64,000 nt of DNA from Antedon mediterranea (Eukaryota > Echinodermata > Crinoidea > Comatulida > Antedonidae): the NCBI RefSeq assembly GCF_964355755.1, contig NC_092673.1, positions 21,581,001 to 21,645,000 on the forward strand, written 5' to 3'. The notes below the pieces were generated by a model, which was not told the origin of the DNA, did no database searches, and was given only the letters and a program-made list of their open reading frames with translations. Positions 56,514 through 64,000 of the stretch are shown piece after piece (the first letter of the stretch is position 1; the number at the start of each line of letters is the position of its first letter). The position numbers and the translations under genes are program-made.

Positions 56514-59174
56514 ATAAAAATTGTCCAATTCTGTGACAAATCATAACCAAGTCATCTCAATCTCAACGTGATTCTAATTTTTAAAATCAACGTCATCTAT
56601 GTACATCTATGTTACTAATGTCTGGAAGACCTAGTGTTGATATAGAATGCTGCATTATAGCAATGTTACGACTTTAATTTCAGTCTTTTTTCGTCCCCAG
56701 CACAAGTATGATAGATTACTATAGGTGTTTATATTTCACTGACAGATCAACTGTTTTTTCTTCAATTGCTTTGAGATGAGATTGTTTTGATCTTGCATTA
56801 TACAATTTGGAAACCAATTAGTTTGTTTCAGACATTGTTGATATTTAAAGTTTTCCTCTAATAAAAATAAAAGTCTTGATTTAATGCAAGAAAGTTTAAT
56901 GGTCAAACGTTATCCAGCAATTTAAGGTGTTTACATTAGTATTACTATCTTAATGTCAGCAGCTTATTAGGTAGGATGAGGATGGTGAATGCGCACTCAT
57001 TCTACTGTACCCAGCTGGAATACGAAATTACTGTATAACAAGAGATTTGTAAGAGTTCTTTTTTTCCTTTATATTATCTAAGGCAAGCCACGATAGAGTA
57101 TTGTAATTTCCATTAAATTGGATAATAAAAGGAATCTGTAATCTTATTATGTACTGTGCACTCTTCACTTATAGAATATTTTTAAAGACAAATTGTAAAC
57201 TGTAAAAATACATGTGTGATGTTTCTACTTGTCATACACGTACAGTATGTATTCGTGCATGATTTAACGTAAAGAATTATAGAGTTGATATCAAAACCAG
57301 ATAAAAACATTTTTCGAAGATTTGTAAAAATACTGTTTATTAAATTAACAGGTGGTTCTATTAATTATTGTAAAAGAATTTTTAGATTTCGTGAGGTGGT
57401 TTCCCGATTAATCGTACAATCAAAACGGTACTGGGTATGATCAACTAGCGTTCGTGTTCCCACCTAATCATCCATTCATAGAAGTACTGATGAAGATATC
57501 AATCTGTGGCGACAATAGAATGGACCCGAGACCTGGCTATCTTCGACTTTTAAATAATAGAAAGTTGAGAAAAATACGAACTACGACTAAAGTCCGGTTT
57601 AAGAATACGGGCGTTAGATTATTTTCATAAATTTTACACACTGTTACCAATTACGGTTTAGCCATCTAGTGTATCTTATTCATGTCTTGCTGCTTAGCGT
57701 ATCATCTACTGTTAATAGTTGAATCATTACTAATACTATACTCGGCACGCAACCACATATTGATTTCTTTGCATATTTATTCAACATCTACTTATCACCT
57801 ACACCTAGTGGTTGTTGGGCAGTATTGCCATACAGTATTTACTGTAACTTAGTTATTGTATATATTATTAAATATCATTTCAGAACAATCAGCCTTTTCC
57901 ATTTTACAAAAATCCATTGTGTACCACTCAGCCCTATACAGTACCTCAATTTTACAACACTCAATGTGTCAATTTTACAACACTCAACTTTCTCTATGTC
58001 TGAAAAAGAAATGATGATGTTTGTGTGAAACCTCAACTTGAAGGCGTATTTTACAGTCTATACTATTAGGAAGATGGGTGTTTGTAACAATTGTTCATGT
58101 GTCTGCACGTCTACAGTAACACTATCATATGTGCCAACTATACTTTTTGATTAAAAAATAAATCATAAATAATTCATTATTTTTTCCTTATAATATTGTG
58201 ATCCAATTCAATCCACTATAATAGTCTGAGCAATCCAGTATGAGTTCACAATGCGGTTAAAGGCTTAAATCTTGGATAACAATAATTAAATGATTAATAC
58301 CGCAATAGAAACAATTTAACCCATACATAATGAATAGGGCAATGTAATGCGTGGCATGCTGCATTCTATCCTCACGTATTTAAATATCAACGGTGGATTG
58401 ACGTACACAACACAATGCTCTAATCTATCCATTAAGGTACTTATGTTTGTGCTCTCTTTCTAGTTTAAATACCTACATGTGCAAAGCATAATTTATGAAT
58501 AAATCTGCCGTATGTCTTTAGAGGTCTTCCCATCAAATTATGTTTCATTTTATTAGTTTGTTTTTGTAAAATGTCTATATCGCTATCAGCCGTGTCTCTA
58601 TGAGAATCTTTCTACATCTGTTTGTGTCCGCATAAGCCATGTTTAATGTTAATTTCCATCCCTATTCTTATTATCCAAGCCATATTCAAGCCAAAGACAC
58701 ATTTAACATACAAGATCTCTTTTTAAACATTAATTGTTCATAAGTGAGTTTTAATTATTTGAACTGTGGCACATTATTAGTTTATTCAAATAGAACTGTA
58801 CGCGATTGGCGTACTATCTTATACTGTGCCAAGTTTTTGGACAGCATGGTGTGTTCACGCAGGTTGGGTTGAAACGTTGTCATTTTATGTTATGTTGAAG
58901 TATAGAGTATTCAATCACTTTACTGAAAATAGTGGTCAATATATTTATTCGAGTCAGTAAAATTGGTGGGTTGAACAGATAAAATAAGGTGGAATGCCAT
59001 CCTGAGATGAGTAGTAGTAATTAGTCTTGTTTATTTTTTTTATATGTAATTTTTACTTTCTATTGACCAGAGATTCCGAAATAAAAGATTGAATGAATGA
59101 ATGAATGAATAACATCCTTTTTTTGAATTTTTCTTTGGAGGGGAAACAATAGATTGATTATAAAATAACACTTG

Positions 59175-59453
59175 GTCTATTTCGTGCCTACAGTAGCTTA
59201 CCTAGATAAACCAACAATAGCCCTTTCTTCTCAAAGAGCAAGATATACTCGAAAAGTAGAAGTTTTTTATTGAACACCCCTCTCCACAAATGATATAATC
59301 CATGAACTACAGTATGCCCTCAGGTGGGAGCCTCCCCACAAACCACCATCATCATTTCGCAAGACCACTTGTCTGAGGATAAAGGGAGGGCGTTTATCCA
59401 GGTAAGTCAACACCACTGTTGGTTTGTGTAATAGTCCCAAAAGAGTTTACAGT
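59175..59453. repeat. Dispersed repeat, CTGGATAAACCGACAATAGC family, with inverted ends
   Basis: Begins GCTTACCTAGATAAACCAAC and ends CGTTTATCCAGGTAAGTCAA followed by CACCACTGTTGGTTTGTGTA. The latter is the inverse of the ACACAAACCAATAGTGGTGT that precedes the copy at 53862, showing that the family has terminal inverted repeats. Confidence 0.7.
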
Positions 59454-59851
59454 ATAAAATTCAGATGGTATGTGAATAAGAAGTACTGTAGTCTAATTTC
59501 TATTTCATAATACATTCATGTGTAAAAAAAAAATGCCTGCGAGTCAGTCTTTTACAGTAGTACTATAAATGTGTGTCCAGACTTTTAAAACAACTCTAAT
59601 ATATCAGTTTTGTAGACAGTCAATAAAAAAGTCTACACAAAATGCAATATTAATTATCCTGTCTACCTGAACTTTGTAGTAAAATGAATCACCTATAAAA
59701 ATAAATGGTTATACACCCTGAAACCAGTTTATAATTGATTACATTATGGTTTTATTTTATATTGAAAACAAATATAATGAATCGTAATGAATTTAATCTT
59801 TTATCATCCATGTTACGGAACGACCAAGGACCAAAGACCAACCTACTATAA

Positions 59852-60010
59852 TGCTCTGTACACTATCAAATTAGTTTGCTAAAAAAAGTGTGATGTGCCC
59901 AAATATGATAGTGATGTGCCCAAATATGGTAGTGATATGACATCATCATGTCCATATTGGGCACATCACATTTTTTTTCACATAAAGTTTGATAGAGTAG
60001 ACAGAGCTTA
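59852..60010 (-). mobile_element. Short MITE, AAGCTCTGTCTACAC family
   Basis: GCTCTGTACACTATCAAATT at the left and GATAGAGTAGACAGAGCTTA at the right. Opposite orientation to the copy at 60608-60748. Two internal ATATGGTAGTGAT-type units. Confidence 0.85.
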
Positions 60011-60607
60011 ACATGATGTAGTTTGGTCGTTCGTCGTTGTAAATCAAAACATCTCATTTTAGGTCTTTCATTTTAATTAATCTTTAAATTTAATTATGCT
60101 TTTACTGTCATTCATAGTTTTAAATAAACATTAAATAGTAATGAGGCAGAGTACAAATTTTTTACAAGATGCTACTATACACTTGATCTTTGTACATGAA
60201 CTTTAAACTTTTGAATCCGTTTTCTTTCCGAATAAAGGAGATTGTATTTGTTTTCACTTAATACCAAACTTACAGGTATTTCTTATTTTTTTCAGATGGA
60301 TATTATAATCATTACATACTATACAATGATGATGAGTTAAGGAGGAGCAACTAACAAGAAGCAAAGTAAGCTACTGTAATCATTGCCTGATGAACCTTTC
60401 ACCTATGATTAAAGTATCGGCTTAAAACAGTCGATTATATTATGTTGAAAGATCAAGTCCAAACATTCATGTATTTTAAATACAATGAATACGAATACAT
60501 CCATCATATAAAAATCAATATAAATAGTATGTACTGTGTTTAAAATCAAAGAGAAATTATGAAAAACCAAAAAAGTAATTCAGAATACTCTTCAAACAAC
60601 CATTATA

Positions 60608-60748
60608 AAGCTCTGTCCGACTACACTATCAAACTTTATGTGACAAAAAAATGTGATGTGCCCATATATGGACATGATGATGTCATATCACTACTATATT
60701 TGGACACATCACACCTTTTTTGTCAGTTTGATAGTGTGAACAGAGCTT
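60608..60748 (+). mobile_element. Short MITE, AAGCTCTGTCTACAC family
   Basis: Ends AAGCTCTGTCCGACTACACT and GATAGTGTGAACAGAGCTT; one internal CATATTTGG-like unit only. TA precedes; AA follows. About 600 bp from the previous copy, inverted. Confidence 0.85.
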
Positions 60749-60852
60749 AAGCAAATAGAATCAGAATCTGCAAGAATACATCAAGAACTGTAGTTAAAAT
60801 TGAATTGAAAATATCATTATTAAATCTTCATAGTTGTTTGTTTGTATTATTT

Positions 60853-61128
60853 ATTTATACTTGGCGACCTCTTCAGTCAAACACTGGTCTCCCAGAGGGC
60901 CCAGTTATGATCAGTGGCTGATGTACTAGTACACCGGAGTAACCCCTACTCGTCTCGAAAGATGCATTAGGTTCTTTAAGTGCACACGAGCTAGATGTGT
61001 ACAGTGGAACTACGGTTTACAGTCCTTATCCGAGAAGACTCGTTCTTCCACCAGAACCAAGGAGAGAGTGAGCCTCGAAAGATTGCTGACGTTTTGGCTA
61101 TGGTTCCACAGTCTTGACCGTTATTCAC
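60853..61128 (-). mobile_element. tRNA-derived SINE, continuous copy
   Basis: An uninterrupted copy of the SINE: GACCTCTTCAGTCAAACACT, CTCCCAGAGGGCCCAGTTAT, GATGTACTAGTACACCGGAG, CTCGTCTCGAAAGATGCATT, AAGTGCACACGAGCTAGATG, then the degraded tRNA-like head. It supplies the reference for the interrupted copy at 16908-18235. Confidence 0.85.
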
Positions 61129-61162
61129 TGTTATAGCAAAACCGGGTTATTATTCTATTTAA

Positions 61163-61335
61163 GCTTGGTTCCCACTAGAACGTAACGCAAGGACGTAAAC
61201 GCAACGCAAGCGTTTTAACCAATGACAAGCGAAGTTATAGACAGTTAGCAATCACAAGCGAATAAGCCATCGTGATTGGTCAATTCACTTGCGTTGCGTT
61301 ACGTCCTTGTGTTGCGACGCTAGTGGGAACCACGC
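61163..61335. mobile_element. Palindromic MITE flanked by TTAA, copy 1
   Basis: GCTTGGTTCCCACTAGAACG at the left; CTAGTGGGAACCACGC at the right; TTAA on both sides (61159-61162, 61336-61339). Inner arms ACGTAACGCAAGGACGTAAA and TTGCGTTACGTCCTTG extend the inverted repeat. 173 bp, non-coding; TTAA fits piggyBac-type transposition. Confidence 0.92.
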
Positions 61336-62035
61336 TTAATAAATTATTACAATGAGAGATTGTTGTACTGTACACTTGTCAAATAGATCCAATAGTTAAT
61401 TGAAATTTACATTCAATTACTTTTAATTATAAGAAACCAATTAGCAATCCCACCAATGTTTATCTTATTGAACATTACAAACAAGATCACATTAATGTAA
61501 CTGTTGTCGATATGTAGTTCAGCCGATTAAAGTGAGAATATTGGCATTGTTGTCATGTCATGCCTAGGTGGGTTTAATGAACATTATGGAACTGCGATGT
61601 AATCAAATTTAGAGCCGCACGTTGCGGTCAGTCACCGTACGTTGCCATGGAGTCCGATGTCTCCCGGCGGTGGCTTATGATCCAGTTATGATTATTATTA
61701 TAAAATACTGTATTTATGTAACACATACTTGATTTATGCATATTTTTGTCACTTTGTTTTATTTTATTTCAAAAACAACAAAACAAAATGACAAAGTCTA
61801 CTGTTATACTAGGTTTATTCAGGTTCTTAAGTATTTCCATGCAAACCCAAAAAAAACCCAAAGCAAACCCCATTGAACCAATATAAAAGTTATTGATTAA
61901 TGTAGTGTGACTCACTTGGTCTACTTTTTTGTCTATTTCATGTCTAGCTTACCTGGATAAACCAACAATAGCCTTTCTCCTCGAAGAGCAAGAAATACTC
62001 GAAAAGTAGAAATTTTCATTTTTTCCATGGTTTAA

Positions 62036-62196
62036 GCTTGGTTCGCACTAGAACGTAACGCAAGGACGTAAACGCAACGCAAGCGTGTTGACCAATGACA
62101 GTTAGCAATCACAAGCGAATAAGCCATCGCTTGTGATTGGTCAATTCACTTGCGTTGCGTTACGTCCTTGCGTTGCGTCGCTAGTGGGAACCACGC
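62036..62196. mobile_element. Palindromic MITE flanked by TTAA, copy 2
   Basis: Same orientation and nearly identical sequence to 61163-61335, with TTAA at 62032-62035 and 62197-62200. It is 161 bp, lacking about 12 bp near the centre. Only 700 bp separates the two copies. Confidence 0.92.
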
Positions 62197-62439
62197 TTAA
62201 GCAATACTTATTTACCAACAAAATGCCACGTACATGTACCTTTGTACTGCTTGCCTAAAGCGCCAAGTTTTCAGAATGCATGTAGTAAGACCCACTTTGG
62301 GACATTTGGTACTTGACAAATCTGGACATTGTTTGCTGCTTAATGGTCAGTTAGGCCTAATGTACTGTGTCATTTTAAACAGTGATACAGTATTCTAGGT
62401 ACGCTGTTTATGTGTGTATTGAGAGAAAACTAGGGTGGA

Positions 62440-62475
62440 ATCCGGTGGTGGTGGTGGTGGTGGTGAGGAGGGGGC
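62440..62475. repeat. GGT trinucleotide repeat
   Basis: A run GGTGGTGGTGGTGGTGGTG followed by AGGAGGGGG. Simple sequence repeat, no gene association seen. Confidence 0.85.
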
Positions 62476-63534
62476 CTAGAATGTGGTAATGTATTGGAAC
62501 ATTGAAGGAGTCAATTAGTGACATGTACAATTATGTTTTAATAAATTTAATAACTACTGTAATGTAGTCATATCATAATCAATAATATTTTTTCTATTTT
62601 ATGATAACTACTGTACAGGGACAGAGAAAGTAGTTAATCAAATGTTATTAGCATAATTCAGTTTATCATTTAAAATTCTAATCATGAGTAAACTCCAAAT
62701 GAGATTCTAGTCTTACTGTCTGGGTAATTAAGCACATTATCATGATATATATAATCCGTAATGCAGATAGCGTTGCAGCAACTCATACTGCAGACGCTTG
62801 ATGGGATTAAGAAGTATATTGCCAATTCTTTTACATCTCTTCCCTGTTTACATCTTGTGAATAGAGAGAAAGTTTTTTTTATTGCTTGATATTATAATAA
62901 ATGATGATTTCTGTTATTGGATAGCACTCTCATCACCATGGAAACTGCTCAAAAGCCTTCCTTGGGAGTAGTGTTTTATTATTCTTGTTGCTAATAATTT
63001 TGAATTTTTATTTTTTTAAGCCATTTTTTTTCCATCCATTGTTTAGAAAGATTTGTATTTTTAACATTACTGTTTAAAGTCCCTATGTTTTTAGATCTAA
63101 TTTACGGTCACAAACTACATTTAATGTAAAAATAAATACTATATGGCCCTATTGCGATATTTTTTTTGTCGATGATCAGTTAAGAATGTTAAAAATAAGT
63201 TGATTATAATAATTTTATCAGCCCACTATAAATCCCAACATTGAGCATAAATTGATATTTTAGTTTTTCTTCTTTGTGATTGTGAATCACCTACTTTCGA
63301 TCAATCGTGAAGGCCAAAATAAATAGAAAAATCATAACTTTTCAGCAAAAATAGGGATCACCCACAAAACACCATAAAACGTATATCTAAGACAATGGTT
63401 TAATGTTTTTAAAGTAATATATTATTATTTTTACAAAACTCAAAAATTGTAGGGAATCGGTGTCTTTAAACTTTAACATTGATTATAATACAGTGGCACA
63501 TCAGTTGATACTGTAATTCACCATTTATTATCAA

Positions 63535-63720
63535 ACTAATAATAATAATAATAATAAGATTTATAGAGCGCACATATCCACAAAGTGCTCAAGGCGTAGC
63601 CTTGTGAAAACCATGAGAAATGCAACCATGAAACTAAAAACAACAAAATTTGCAAAAATAAAAAAAAAAAACGGGAAAAAAGGGAGACCAATCGAACCCA
63701 CATCACTGCTTCCATGCATA
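63535..63720 (-). mobile_element. SINE tail fragment with TAA repeats
   Basis: (AAT)n then AAGATTTATAGAGCGCACAT and CAAAGTGCTCAAGGCG match the tail of the SINE class seen at 43638-43960, same orientation. The rest is diverged. Confidence 0.55.
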
Positions 63721-64000
63721 CTCGGATTAATTAAAAGTGTCTTTTATAATGCTTTTTTTTTTTCCTACTACTATGATGTACTGTTTTTTTTCCATCACTC
63801 GTTATGCTATTGTATATTTATTTCCAAGAGGTTCAAGGTATTTAATAGTTCCATGTCAACCACTTTATGTTACAGTAAAATAAAATCTTTACATTCACTG
63901 GTTTTAGTAGGAGCAGTTGGCTATTTCCTGGAATTTAATTCCCATACTGACAATTTTATTTTTTTCTACTTCTTCTCTTATCTTATCTAATCATAAACAA

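Larger units (their letters stand above)
47001..64000. other. 17 kb without a recognised gene
   Basis: No conserved protein segment was found on either strand. The region is very AT-rich and holds the repeats listed separately (51.5, 53.1, 53.9, 56.2, 59.2, 59.9, 60.6, 60.9, 61.2, 62.0 and 63.5 kb) and weak exon candidates at 52432-53682 and 54599. It may be introns of a gene running off the window or true intergenic DNA. Confidence 0.6.

Noticed and set aside
57410-57640. Frame with CGDNRMDPRPG, faintly like the CGDVE.NPGP motif of some retroelements
   Set aside because: The key NPGP residues are absent, no long frame follows and no reverse transcriptase segment is nearby.
60299-60370. Possible exon after a strong polypyrimidine-AG at 60298
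   Set aside because: All three frames hit stops within 20 codons and no partner exon was found.

Overview
The window is AT-rich animal nuclear DNA: spliced genes with canonical GT/AG introns, many short inverted-repeat transposons, tRNA-derived SINEs and minisatellites. The proteins are clearly metazoan and resemble vertebrate orthologues. With the very frequent AGGCCTA-type motifs, this suggests a marine invertebrate deuterostome, perhaps an echinoderm. That assignment is inference, made without database access.

Five protein genes can be assembled exon by exon. In order they are: UROS, uroporphyrinogen-III synthase (minus, 200-18732, 7 coding exons, 257 aa, complete); BCCIP (plus, 20381-23858, 7 exons, 310 aa, complete); DHX15, a DEAH-box splicing helicase (minus, 25014-31872, 12 exons, 739 aa, complete); a coiled-coil gene resembling CCDC172 (plus, 33915-37703 or ending at 36864); and a DOK-family docking protein with PH and PTB domains (minus, 41056-46671, 3 exons, 710 aa). 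UROS and BCCIP are head-to-head, BCCIP and DHX15 tail-to-tail, DHX15 and CCDC172-like head-to-head, and CCDC172-like and DOK tail-to-tail. The order and orientation UROS(-) BCCIP(+) DEAH helicase(-) is the same as I recall for human 10q26 (UROS-BCCIP-DHX32). The human helicase there is DHX32, whereas here it is a catalytically intact DHX15-type protein.

The genes act in separate housekeeping or signalling pathways: haem synthesis, ribosome/p21/BRCA2-linked chaperoning, spliceosome disassembly, a probable cilia/testis coiled-coil, and tyrosine-kinase adaptor signalling. Nothing suggests a shared pathway; the arrangement is a conserved gene neighbourhood.

Introns and intergenic DNA carry most of the unusual structure. 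Large minisatellites lie in UROS introns (7.1, 11.3 and 14.2 kb), in DHX15 intron 7 (27.65 kb, touching a splice donor) and beside the last CCDC172-like exons (36.9 kb). At 16.9-18.2 kb a TIR element sits inside a LINE fragment, which sits inside a SINE. Several MITE families have readable target-site duplications (TA, TTA or TTAA, and 5-bp types). From about 46.7 kb to the right end (17 kb) no conserved gene is recognised, only dispersed repeats and a few weak exon candidates.
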